A stretch of 39,683 bases of DNA from Microbacteriaceae bacterium (GCA_947444785.1 CANFBG010000006.1:1-39683), one strand, 5' to 3'; positions 25,408-34,724 are shown, numbered from the stretch's first letter. The notes: generated by a model not told the origin, from the letters alone. Numbers and translations: made by a program.

Positions 25408-27158
25408 CCGAGGTGGCCGGCGGTGACGAGGAGACCGGTGCCGAGAGGCTGCTCTCGGCGCTCGACGACGACCAGGCCGTCGCAGCCAAGGCCCTGATCG
25501 GGCCCGTCTGTGTGCTCGCGGGCGCCGGAACGGGCAAGACCCGGGCGATCACCCATCGCATCGCTTACGGGGTGGCCACCGGCGTGTACTCGCCCAACCG
25601 CGTCATGGCCCTCACCTTCACCGCCCGGGCTGCCGCCGAGCTGCGCTCCCGGCTTCGGCCACTCGGTGCCGGCGGCGTTGCCGCCCGCACGTTCCACGCC
25701 GCGGCCCTCAGCCAGCTGAACTACTTCTGGCCCCAGGTCGTCGGGGGTGATCTTCCCCGATTGCTGGAGGGCAAGGCCCGACTGCTGGGCCAGGCCGCCG
25801 AGACCCTGAAGCTGCGAATCGATACGGGGACCCTGCGCGACCTCGCTGCAGAGATCGAATGGCGAAAGGTCTCCTCGCTCTCGATCGCCGAATACGAGGT
25901 CGTTGCCAGGACCTCGCGCCCCCTGCCCGGGAGGCTGACCCTCGAGCAGGTGCTGAACATGCACCAGCAGTACGAGGACACCAAGGACGAGCGTCGCCAG
26001 CTCGACTTCGAGGATGTGCTGCTCTCGATCGCCGGGATGATCGAGCAGGAGCCGTCGGTGGCCCTGCAGATCCGAGAGCAGTACCGGTTCTTCGTGGTCG
26101 ACGAGTACCAGGACGTCTCGCCGTTGCAGCACCACCTCCTGTCCCTGTGGCTCGGCGGCCGCCGCGACCTCTGTGTCGTGGGTGACGCCAGCCAGACCAT
26201 CTACTCCTTCGCCGGGGCCAAGGCCGAGTACCTGCTGTCTTTCGCCAGCGAGTTCGACGACGCCACCATGGTGCGCCTGGAGCAGAACTACCGCTCCAGT
26301 CCAGAGGTCGTCGAACTGGCCAACCGACTGATGGCCGGCCGTCCCGGGGCGCTGTCGCTGCATGCCGCCGGTGATTCGCCGGTGCACAGCGACGTGCCCG
26401 GGGTCACCCCCTACGACACCGATCTCGCCGAAGCCCGAGGGGTTGCGGTCAGAATAGGCCAGATGCTGGCCGCGGGGGCGCCCGCGAGCGAGATCGCCGT
26501 GCTCTACCGGGTCAACGCCCAGGCCGCGGTCCTGGAGACCGCGCTGGCAGACGCGGGAATCAGCTATCAGATCCGTGGCTCGAAACGATTCTTCGACCTG
26601 CCCGAGGTGAAGCAGGCCGTCATGTCGCTGCGGGCCGCATCCGTATCGATCACGGGGGAGCCCCTGTTCAAGTCGGTCAGCGATGTGCTCCGATCGCTCG
26701 GCTGGCGCCAGCAGGCCCCGGAGGCCCGCGGGGCGGCCCGCGACAAGTGGGAGTCGCTGAACGCGCTGATGGGCCTCGCCGAGCAGCAGGCAGCCGAGAC
26801 GACGTTCCGGCAGTTCACCGACGAGCTGATGGATCGTGCGAGCTCCGGGCACGAACCGACGATCCAGGCCGTCACCCTCGCCACCCTGCACTCGGCCAAG
26901 GGGCTGGAGTGGACCGCGGTCTTCATTCTCGGCCTCTCCGAGGGACTCGTACCGATCAGCTACGCGTCCTCGTTCGAGCAGATCGATGAGGAGCGTCGAC
27001 TGCTGTATGTCGGGATCACGCGCGCACGGCGCTCGTTGGAGCTGTCGTACTCTCAATCGGGTCCGGGCCGGAACTCCGCCCGGGCGCCGTCCCGGTTTCT
27101 TGCGGAGGCAGTTGCCGGCAGGCGCACTCCGGGTGCCCTCGAAAGCGCAACTCGCTGA
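25404..27158 (+). CDS. uvrD2: UvrD2-like superfamily 1 DNA helicase (short form)
   Basis: 584 aa: GAGTGKTRAITHR, DEYQDVSPLQ, YSFAGA, LHSAKGLEW, VGITRAR; GTG start overlaps the nudC stop. Confidence 0.88.
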   Translation: MTEVAGGDEETGAERLLSALDDDQAVAAKALIGPVCVLAGAGTGKTRAITHRIAYGVATGVYSPNRVMALTFTARAAAELRSRLRPLGAGGVAARTFHAAALSQLNYFWPQVVGGDLPRLLEGKARLLGQAAETLKLRIDTGTLRDLAAEIEWRKVSSLSIAEYEVVARTSRPLPGRLTLEQVLNMHQQYEDTKDERRQLDFEDVLLSIAGMIEQEPSVALQIREQYRFFVVDEYQDVSPLQHHLLSLWLGGRRDLCVVGDASQTIYSFAGAKAEYLLSFASEFDDATMVRLEQNYRSSPEVVELANRLMAGRPGALSLHAAGDSPVHSDVPGVTPYDTDLAEARGVAVRIGQMLAAGAPASEIAVLYRVNAQAAVLETALADAGISYQIRGSKRFFDLPEVKQAVMSLRAASVSITGEPLFKSVSDVLRSLGWRQQAPEARGAARDKWESLNALMGLAEQQAAETTFRQFTDELMDRASSGHEPTIQAVTLATLHSAKGLEWTAVFILGLSEGLVPISYASSFEQIDEERRLLYVGITRARRSLELSYSQSGPGRNSARAPSRFLAEAVAGRRTPGALESATR

Positions 27159-27957
27159 CGGCTCCCGACTCGCCGTCGATTTCAATCGCCCGGCGCCTGA
27201 GCCGCGCTCCCAGGAATTCGGCGCCGGCTCCCGTGGCCAGTCGGTCCAGTACCGCTCGGGCCGCCAGGGGGAGCACCTCGGCCACAGTGAGTGCGGTCTC
27301 CGCCGCCGCCGAGGTCTCCAGCAGCTGGGTGGCGATGGCAACCCACGACGGGTCCTTATCGAGCCGCGCCCGCTCGACGCAGTGCAGGCAGGGACCGTGT
27401 CCGGGCTCGACCAGCGGCCCGACCCGGGCCGTGGCATCGCCGAAGACGACCGCCAGGTGCGGCACGTCGCGACGGAGCCAGTAGCCGGAAACTGAGGGAT
27501 GGATGGCGAACGAGGCCACCAGGACCGCAAGATCGACGGCGTCCTCTTCGTCACCCGGGTTGGCCAGCGCCGGGTTGGACACGGCCGGGTTGGAGTGCAC
27601 CGGGTTGGACAGCACCGACGCGCCGAGCTCGCGAAGCAACGAGCGGATGCCGTCGGCCGCCGGCCCCTGCCCGCTCACCACGATGGTGCGCCCGAGAAGG
27701 GACCGCTCCGGGGATTCGCCGGAAAGCGCCGGGGTGACGCGCGTCAGCAGGGCCTCGGTCTGTAATGCCGTTGCGCCTGCGCTCGAACCGATCATGTCGA
27801 GGCCCGACCGGCTGATGCCCTTTCGCAGCACCGCCACCAGGTATTCCTCCGCCTGGGTGATGTCTCTCAGGGTGACCACGGCCCGGTCGCTGCCTATCTG
27901 CAGTTCGAACGGTGTGCGCCAGACAACGGGCAGCCGGGGATCGATGCGAAGTACCAT
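27016..27957 (-). CDS. ThiF/cyclodehydratase-like (TOMM-type leader-binding/cyclodehydratase family) protein
   Basis: MVLRIDPRLPVVWRTPFELQIGSD...GPCLHCVERARLDKDPSW...LRFRGHPECACRQLP; CxxC and CxC pairs. Confidence 0.7.
   Translation of the reverse strand: MVLRIDPRLPVVWRTPFELQIGSDRAVVTLRDITQAEEYLVAVLRKGISRSGLDMIGSSAGATALQTEALLTRVTPALSGESPERSLLGRTIVVSGQGPAADGIRSLLRELGASVLSNPVHSNPAVSNPALANPGDEEDAVDLAVLVASFAIHPSVSGYWLRRDVPHLAVVFGDATARVGPLVEPGHGPCLHCVERARLDKDPSWVAIATQLLETSAAAETALTVAEVLPLAARAVLDRLATGAGAEFLGARLRRRAIEIDGESGAVSELRFRGHPECACRQLPPQETGTAPGRSSGPDPIESTTAPTSAVRA
27556..27615 (-). repeat. 15-bp coding minisatellite, four in-frame units (CGGGTTGG-core on +)
   Basis: cgggttggccagcgc cgggttggacacggc cgggttggagtgcac cgggttggacagcac; encodes VLSNP-VHSNP-AVSNP-ALANP. 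Confidence 0.95.
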
Positions 27958-28023
27958 GCGCTGATGATGCCTTCCCCGGCGGGATTCCGGGGAAGTTCTG
28001 CACACGCGGCGAGCGAGTGGGCT

Positions 28024-29352
28024 CTAGCCCTCCGCCTCGCCGCGCAGCAGGTCCTCGAGTGCCTTGTCCATCTCGTCCTGCTCGGGTGCTCCACCGGCCA
28101 GACGGGCCAGCAGGGCGGTCGGATCATCGACGTCCTCGGCCGTGGGAAGCAGGTCGGGGTAGGCCCACAGGGTGTCGCGGCCCTCACTGCCGGCGGCATC
28201 CGTGACGGCCTGCCAGAGGGCGGCGGCCTCCCGAAGCCGACGCGGCCGCAGTTCCAGCCCGACCAGGGTCGAGAAGGCGGATTCGGCGGGCCCGCCGGAC
28301 GCACGGCGACGACGCACCGTCTCCGCGATCGCATCGCGGGAGGGAAGGCGGCTGGTGGCCTGGGCGGTGACGACGTCGACCCAGCCCTCGATCAGCGCCA
28401 GCATCGTCTCGAGCCGGGCCAGGGCCTTCAGCTGGGACTCAGTCTTCGGCGGGATCAGGGCGCCGGAGACCATGGCCTGGCGAAGCTCCTCGGGGTTCGA
28501 CGGGTCGAAGTCGGCGGCGAGGGCCTCGAGGCGCTCGGTGTCGATGCGGATGCCGCGGGCGAACTCCGTGATCGAGGAGATCAGGTGCAATCGCAGCCAC
28601 TTGGCGTGCCGGAAGAGTCGGGCGTGGGCGAGCTCGCGCACGGCGAGGTAGAGCTGGATCTGATCCGCGGGGATGTCCAGTCCCTCGCCGAACGCGGCGA
28701 TGTTCTGGGGCACGAGAGCCGCCTGGCCGTCCTCGATCAGGGGGATGCCGACGTCGCCGCCGGAGACGACCTCGATCGAGAGCTGACCGACGACCTGGCC
28801 GAGCTGGGCGGCGAACAGCGTGCCGCCGAGGTTGCGCATCAGCTTCGAGGCGCCCTCGAGCATGCCGGCCATCTCGTCGGGGGCCTGCTGCTTGAGCACG
28901 TCGGTCAGCGCATCCGCAATGCTGAGGGCCACCGGCTCGGCGAGCTGGCTCCAGACCGACATGGTGGCCGTCGTCCACTCGGTTCGGGTCAGGTAGCGCG
29001 GCGAGAGGGCGAAGCTGGAGATCGCGCTGGCCTCGTCGAGCCATAGGGAGGCAACGTTCAGCGCGGCGTCGAGCTGGGCGCGCTGCTCGGCTGTCACCGG
29101 CACGCTGGTCTTGGCAGACAGCTCCTTGGCCTGCTGGCTGGCGACAGACCAGTTGATGCCCTCGCCAGACGTCTGCATGGCGTTCTGGAGTTGCTGCATC
29201 AGCTGCTGAACGGCAGCCGGGTCGTTGGGCAGCCCGGCGGCGCTCGCGAGCTTGGCGGGGTCCAGGTCGGAGTTGCCCTTCAGGAACTCCTGCAACATCC
29301 CGAGGAACTCGTCATCCGGTTCCCTGGGGTCCTTGGGCGTCTCGTCACTCAT
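28024..29352 (-). CDS. DUF2342 / zinc-dependent metalloprotease-like protein
   Basis: VPQNIAAFGEGLDIPADQIQLYLAVRELAHARLFRHAKWLRLHLISSITEFARGI. Confidence 0.88.
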   Translation of the reverse strand: MSDETPKDPREPDDEFLGMLQEFLKGNSDLDPAKLASAAGLPNDPAAVQQLMQQLQNAMQTSGEGINWSVASQQAKELSAKTSVPVTAEQRAQLDAALNVASLWLDEASAISSFALSPRYLTRTEWTTATMSVWSQLAEPVALSIADALTDVLKQQAPDEMAGMLEGASKLMRNLGGTLFAAQLGQVVGQLSIEVVSGGDVGIPLIEDGQAALVPQNIAAFGEGLDIPADQIQLYLAVRELAHARLFRHAKWLRLHLISSITEFARGIRIDTERLEALAADFDPSNPEELRQAMVSGALIPPKTESQLKALARLETMLALIEGWVDVVTAQATSRLPSRDAIAETVRRRRASGGPAESAFSTLVGLELRPRRLREAAALWQAVTDAAGSEGRDTLWAYPDLLPTAEDVDDPTALLARLAGGAPEQDEMDKALEDLLRGEAEG

Positions 29353-29494
29353 ATGAAGCGTTCCCTTTCGCATCCGTCACCCACGGGCATCGAGGATGCT
29401 CCATGCTGACAGTCAGAATAGGTATCTACGCTACTGCTTGGCCGCCGGGCAATGCTGGGTTTTCCCATAGGCTTGTGCGGCGGAACGTGCGCCT

Positions 29495-30667
29495 GTGGCG
29501 AACACGGAGCATCATCCCCCAACGACGAATTATCCAAGGAGATCCGTGAGCCTTTTCGGCGAGGACAGGCCGCTGGCGCCTGCTGACAGGCGTCGTCGTC
29601 GGGGCTGGAGCGTTCTCGTGGTTGCCCTCGTGCTCGGCCTCGTGATGAGCTTCATCCCGAGCTCCTATGTGATCGAGCAACCGGGTCCCGTGTTCAACAC
29701 CCTGGGCAGTCAAGAGGTGGCCGGGAAAGACGTGCCGGTCATCTCGATCTCGGGTGAGCCGACCTATCCGACCGATGGCGCGCTGAATATGCTGACGGTC
29801 TCCATCCTCGGCTCGCCGAGTGGCACGCCCAACTGGGCCGAGGTCATCCGCGCCTACTTCGACCCCAGCCGCGCCGTCATTCCCCTCGACGCGATCTACC
29901 CGCCGAACGTCACCAATGAGCAGCGCAACGACGACAACGCCGCCCAGATGGTCGACAGCCAGCAGGAGGCGGTTGCCGCAGCCCTCACGAACCTCAACTA
30001 TGCCTACGAGCAGCTGCTCGGCGTAACGAGGGTCGCCACCGGGTCGCCGGCGGATGGCGTTCTCCAGGTCGGCGACATCATCAAGACGGTCAACGGCACA
30101 CCGGTGGGCACGATCACGGAGCTGCGTGCGGCGATCGCAGCCAATGGCACCCAGAAGCCCGCCTCGATCGAGATCTCCCGCAACGGCCAGACCAGCGCGG
30201 TGTCGATCACGCCCACGCAGTCGGCGGCCGGCGGCGCACCGATCCTCGGGGTCAGCGTGGGCACGACGTTCGCCTTCCCGTTCGACGTGAAGATCCAACT
30301 CGCCAACGTGGGCGGTCCCAGTGCGGGAATGATGTTCGCCCTCGGAATCATCGACAAGTTGACGCCGGGCTCGCTCACGGGCGGCAAGGAGATCGCGGGA
30401 ACGGGAACCATCACGCCCGACGGCACGGTCGGACCGATCGGCGGAATCCGACAGAAGCTGTTCGGTGCGAGAGAGGCCGGGTCACGGTTCTTCCTGGCCC
30501 CCGCCGCCGATTGCCCCGAGGTGCGCGGACACATCCCTGACGGGCTATCGGTCTTCGCCGTGAGGACTCTCGACGAGTCCCTCGCCGTGTTGTCCGCGGT
30601 CTCGACGGGTGCCGACACGACCGGCCTGCCCACCTGCGACACGGTCTCGGACGCTGTAACTCCATAG
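29495..30667 (+). CDS. PDZ-domain Lon-like serine protease (YlbL-like)
   Basis: One TM, PDZ segment, LANVGGPSAGMMFALGIIDKLTPG (catalytic Ser) and GTVGPIGGIRQKLFGA (catalytic Lys). GTG at 29546 is an alternative start. Confidence 0.92.
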   Translation: MANTEHHPPTTNYPRRSVSLFGEDRPLAPADRRRRRGWSVLVVALVLGLVMSFIPSSYVIEQPGPVFNTLGSQEVAGKDVPVISISGEPTYPTDGALNMLTVSILGSPSGTPNWAEVIRAYFDPSRAVIPLDAIYPPNVTNEQRNDDNAAQMVDSQQEAVAAALTNLNYAYEQLLGVTRVATGSPADGVLQVGDIIKTVNGTPVGTITELRAAIAANGTQKPASIEISRNGQTSAVSITPTQSAAGGAPILGVSVGTTFAFPFDVKIQLANVGGPSAGMMFALGIIDKLTPGSLTGGKEIAGTGTITPDGTVGPIGGIRQKLFGAREAGSRFFLAPAADCPEVRGHIPDGLSVFAVRTLDESLAVLSAVSTGADTTGLPTCDTVSDAVTP

Positions 30668-30767
30668 TTGCTGGGGATTCTCCGAACGTGTTTTAGCGAT
30701 CTGACTCTTGTCAGGAATCGGTGTCTAGGATGGTCAGACACCGCAATCTTCCTGAAGAGGCCTCCAC

Positions 30768-33686
30768 GTGACTTCCCAACCAGCCGCGAAATCTGACAGC
30801 AAGTCCCGGGCTCCGCTGGCGATCACCATCGCCATCGTCGTCGTTCTTGCCATCGCATTCTTCGCTTTCGCCAACCTCTACACGGAAGTTCTCTGGTACG
30901 ACCAGCTGGGCTATCTCAGTGTTCTCACAACCCAGTGGGTCGCAGCGGGAGCGATGTTCTTCGTCGGATTCTTCGCCATGGCGATCCCGGTCTGGCTGAG
31001 TATCGAGATCGCCTTCCGCTGGCGTCCCGTCTACGCGAAGCTGAATTCCCAGCTCGACCGCTACCAGCAGGTCATCGAGCCGCTCCGCCGGCTCGCCACC
31101 ATCGGGATCCCGGTCCTCCTCGGCATCTTCGCCGGAGTGGCCACCGCATCGCGCTGGCAGCTGACGCTGATGTACCTGAACCGCACGCCGATGGGCACGA
31201 CCGACCCGCAGTTCGGCCTGGACGCATCCTTCTACATCTACGACCTGCCCTTCCTGAGGGGCGTGCTCGGCTTCGCCTCTGCCGTCATCCTGGTCGCGGC
31301 CATCGCGGCCGTTGCCACGAGCTACCTCTACGGGGGGATCCGGGTCGTCGGCCGCGAGGTTCGCATCTCCAAGACCGCCCGCGTTCAGATCGCGGTGACC
31401 GCGTCGCTGTACCTCGCGGTGCAGGCCGTGAGCATCTATCTCGACCAGTTCGCGACGGTCACCAACGGAAACGGCAAGCTCTTCACGGGTGCGACCTACT
31501 CGGACGTCAATGCGACGATCCCCGGCCTCGCGATCCTTGCCGGAATCGCCGGCATCGTCGCCGTTCTCTTTCTCGTCACGGCGATTATCGGCAAGTGGCG
31601 CCTGCCCGTCATCGGCACCGCGCTTCTGGTCATCTCCGCCATCATCCTGGGCTCGCTCTACCCCTGGGTCGTGCAGCGCTTCCAGGTCGACCCCTCCGAG
31701 CTGACGTCCGAGACCGAGTACCTGCAGCGCAACATCGACCTGACGAGAACCGCATACGGCGTGAACAACGTCGAGAGCACCGAGTACGCTCCGACGACGA
31801 ACACCGACCCGGGTGCCCTTCGCCAGGATGCGGTCACGACGGCCAACATCCGTATTCTCGACCCGGCCCTGGTGTCAAAGACCTTCCAGCAGCTGCAGCA
31901 GTTCCGCCAGTACTACGCGTTCCCGCAGTACCTCTCCGTTGACCGCTACAACATCAACGGCACGGTTCAGGATGCGGTGACCACCGTGCGCGACCTCAAC
32001 CTCAACGGCTTGGGAACCTCGAACACCTGGTACAACCAGCACATCGTCTACACCCACGGATACGGCCTCGTGGCCGCATTCGGCAACCAGCGCTCCGTCG
32101 ATGGCCAGCCGGTGTTCCTCGAGTCGGGCATCCCGTCGACCGGGGCGCTGGGCAACTTCGAGCCCAGGGTCTACTTCGGCGAGAGCTCGCCCGACTACTC
32201 CATCGTCGGCGGGCCCGCAGGCGCGAACAAGAACGAGCTGGACTACCCGTCCGGACTCGACGGGGCACAGCAGACCTACACGACCTTCACGGGTGATGGC
32301 GGTCCGAAGCTCGACAGCATCTTCAACAAGCTGGTCTATGCGCTGAAGTTCCAGAGCGAGCAGATCTTCCTCTCCGACGGTGTCAACGACCAGTCACAGA
32401 TCCTGTACGACCGCAATCCGGCCACGCGCGTGTCAAAGGTTGCCCCGTACCTGACCATCGACTCGGCGCCCTACGCGTCTGTCGTGGATGGGCGCATCGT
32501 CTGGATCGTTGACGGCTACACGACGTCGGGGGACTACCCCTACTCCAAGAGTGAGAGCCTCTCCACGGCGATCGCCGACACGTACACGCCCAAGCCGACG
32601 TTCGCGGTCGATGACATCAACTACATCCGCAACTCCGTCAAGGCGACGGTGGACGCCAATACCGGCAAGGTCACGCTGTATGCGTGGGACGAACAGGACT
32701 CGCTGCTGAAAACGTGGCAGAAGATCTTCCCGTCGACACTGAAGCCGATGTCGGAGATGAGCGGTGACCTGCTCAGCCACGTCCGCTACCCTGCCGACCT
32801 CTTCAAGGTGCAGCGGGCCATCCTCGGCCAGTATCACGTGACCAGCGCCGGACCGTTCTACTCGCGGCTCGACGCCTGGACCACGCCGAACGACCCGACG
32901 TCGTCGGCGACAAGCCCCACGCTTCAGCCGCCGTACTACCTGACCCTTCAGATGCCCGGTCAGACGGCACCGTCATTCTCGCTGTACTCGACCTTCATCC
33001 CCCTCCAGGAGGGTGCGACGAACAGGGATGTGCTGAACGGCTATCTTGCAGTCGATGCCAATGCGGGGTCGACGCCCGGCGTGAAGTCACCCGACTACGG
33101 CAAGATGCGATTGCTCACGTTGCCCAAGGACGGAACGGTTCCCGGCCCCGGCCAGGTGCAGAACAACTTCACGACAGACCCGACCGTGTCGCAGGCGCTG
33201 AACCTCCTGCGCCAGGGCGAGACCGAGGTGCTGAGCGGAAACCTGCTGACCCTGCCGGTTGGCGGCGGGCTGCTCTACGTGCAGCCTGTCTACATCCAGT
33301 CGCGAGGCAACACGAGCTATCCGCTGCTGCAGAAGATCCTGGTGGCGTTCGGCAACAAGATCGCCTTCGAGAACACGCTCGGCGGGGCTCTCGACTCGTT
33401 GTTCGGAGGCAGTTCCGGCGCAGTGACGGGCGACAGCACTCTGCCGAGCTCCGGCACAGGCGGGGCCGTCGTGACCACGCCGGGCACGTCCACCGGTACG
33501 ACGACGCCCACGCCGGCGCCGACGACCACCGACACCGGAGCGCTGACCACCGCACTGCAGGCGGCCAAGGCTGCCCTCACCGAGCGTGACGCCGCCTTCA
33601 GGGCGGGCGACTGGGCGGCCTACGGAGTCGCCGACGCGAAGCTGCAGGCGGCGCTGAACCAGGCGCTCGGAGCTTCCGGCCAGTAG
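30768..33686 (+). CDS. UPF0182 family large membrane protein
   Basis: 972 aa; seven-TM N-terminus, WYDQLGYLSV, YLQRNIDLTRTAYG, DPALVSKTFQQLQQFRQYYAFP. Confidence 0.95.
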   Translation: MTSQPAAKSDSKSRAPLAITIAIVVVLAIAFFAFANLYTEVLWYDQLGYLSVLTTQWVAAGAMFFVGFFAMAIPVWLSIEIAFRWRPVYAKLNSQLDRYQQVIEPLRRLATIGIPVLLGIFAGVATASRWQLTLMYLNRTPMGTTDPQFGLDASFYIYDLPFLRGVLGFASAVILVAAIAAVATSYLYGGIRVVGREVRISKTARVQIAVTASLYLAVQAVSIYLDQFATVTNGNGKLFTGATYSDVNATIPGLAILAGIAGIVAVLFLVTAIIGKWRLPVIGTALLVISAIILGSLYPWVVQRFQVDPSELTSETEYLQRNIDLTRTAYGVNNVESTEYAPTTNTDPGALRQDAVTTANIRILDPALVSKTFQQLQQFRQYYAFPQYLSVDRYNINGTVQDAVTTVRDLNLNGLGTSNTWYNQHIVYTHGYGLVAAFGNQRSVDGQPVFLESGIPSTGALGNFEPRVYFGESSPDYSIVGGPAGANKNELDYPSGLDGAQQTYTTFTGDGGPKLDSIFNKLVYALKFQSEQIFLSDGVNDQSQILYDRNPATRVSKVAPYLTIDSAPYASVVDGRIVWIVDGYTTSGDYPYSKSESLSTAIADTYTPKPTFAVDDINYIRNSVKATVDANTGKVTLYAWDEQDSLLKTWQKIFPSTLKPMSEMSGDLLSHVRYPADLFKVQRAILGQYHVTSAGPFYSRLDAWTTPNDPTSSATSPTLQPPYYLTLQMPGQTAPSFSLYSTFIPLQEGATNRDVLNGYLAVDANAGSTPGVKSPDYGKMRLLTLPKDGTVPGPGQVQNNFTTDPTVSQALNLLRQGETEVLSGNLLTLPVGGGLLYVQPVYIQSRGNTSYPLLQKILVAFGNKIAFENTLGGALDSLFGGSSGAVTGDSTLPSSGTGGAVVTTPGTSTGTTTPTPAPTTTDTGALTTALQAAKAALTERDAAFRAGDWAAYGVADAKLQAALNQALGASGQ

Positions 33687-33775
33687 CAGGATCCGGGCGG
33701 AGTGTTCACCTTCCCGAGGTGGATGCTTCGCCCGATTCGCCCTGACCCGGCGGCCGTGTTAGGCTATAAACGTGC

Positions 33776-33849
33776 CGCGGGGTGGAGCAGTTCGGTAGCT
33801 CGCTGGGCTCATAACCCAGAGGTCGCAGGTTCAAATCCTGTCCCCGCAA
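33776..33849 (+). tRNA. tRNA-fMet (CAT), initiator
   Basis: Cloverleaf with anticodon CAT in GGGCTCATAACCC, C1:A72 mismatch typical of initiators, T-arm GCAGGTTCAAATCCTGT; CCA not encoded. Confidence 0.95.
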
Positions 33850-33855
33850 CAAGAA

Positions 33856-33898
33856 AAGGTCCGGAACCAAGAAATTGGTTCCGGACCTTATTTTTTTT
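33856..33898 (+). terminator. Strong intrinsic terminator after tRNA-fMet, possibly bidirectional
   Basis: Perfect 15-bp stem aaggtccggaaccaa / ttggttccggacctt, GAAA tetraloop, T8 tract. Confidence 0.95.
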
Positions 33899-33915
33899 AT
33901 CAATCGCGAGCCGGC

Positions 33916-34434
33916 TCAGGCCTCGAGAGCCTCCAGAAGCGATTGCTGCACGTAGCCCAGCCAGTGATAGATCGCCAGCGCGTACTCGTTCTCGGGTGAC
34001 ACCAATTCCTCGTCGCCCTCCTCGAAGATCCCCAGGCCCGTGGCGAGGGTCAGCCGCAGGTCGGTCAGGCTGCGAAGCCATGACTGCGTCTCTGCCTCAT
34101 CCAAGGCAACCTCAAGGCGCTCTCGGCGGCGGCTGCCGGCGGCCAGCGTCTTTGTGAGCACGTCTGCGTTGAGGCTCTTTCGGGCCACGAGGTCGGCCTC
34201 CGTGAATCGCCGGAACTCGGCGGCCGCCTCGGCGTCTCCGGCGTACGCGTCGGGAAGGAGGCGGCGCCGGGCCCGGGAGGCCGTGTCGCTTAGGACGGAG
34301 CCGCCGGCATCCGCCTGGTCAGAATCGCTGAGAAGACCGCTCAGCTCGGCGGTGAGGGCCGTCAGGACCTCGACCTCGGCATCGTCGAAGACGGCGATCA
34401 GGAGGCCTGCACGAGCGCGCCTGAAGGGCTTCAT
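33916..34434 (-). CDS. DUF2017 domain protein
   Basis: DAETQSWLRSLTDLRLTLATGLG...YALAIYHWLGYVQQSLLEAL; directly after clpS. Confidence 0.9.
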   Translation of the reverse strand: MKPFRRARAGLLIAVFDDAEVEVLTALTAELSGLLSDSDQADAGGSVLSDTASRARRRLLPDAYAGDAEAAAEFRRFTEADLVARKSLNADVLTKTLAAGSRRRERLEVALDEAETQSWLRSLTDLRLTLATGLGIFEEGDEELVSPENEYALAIYHWLGYVQQSLLEALEA

Positions 34435-34709
34435 GCGTCGGCCTTGGCGAGGGTCGCCCAGAGGCCGAAATCGTGCATGGCCTCGACGTGGCGCTCCATC
34501 TCTTCCCGCGTGCCGGTGGCCACGACCGCACGCCCCTCGGTGTGCACCTGCAGCATGAGCCGCTCAGCCTCCGCGCGGTCGAAGCCGAAGTAGCTGCGAA
34601 AGATGTAGGACACATAGGACATGAGGTTGACCGGGTCATTCCACACCAGCACGATCCACGGCGAGCCGAGCGTCAGCTCCAGCCGGGTGTCCTCGCGGGT
34701 GTCAGTCAT
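34431..34709 (-). CDS. clpS: ATP-dependent Clp protease adaptor ClpS
   Basis: PWIVLVWNDPVNLMSYVSYIFRSYFGFDRAEAERLMLQVHTEGRAVVATGTREEMERHVEAMHDFGLWATL. Confidence 0.96.
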   Translation of the reverse strand: MTDTREDTRLELTLGSPWIVLVWNDPVNLMSYVSYIFRSYFGFDRAEAERLMLQVHTEGRAVVATGTREEMERHVEAMHDFGLWATLAKADA

Positions 34710-34724
34710 GCTCACGATGATCAA

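Noticed and set aside
25170-27554. 794-aa antisense ORF across uvrD2
   Set aside because: Shadow of a GC-rich helicase gene; Arg/Pro/Gly/Leu-biased, no motif.
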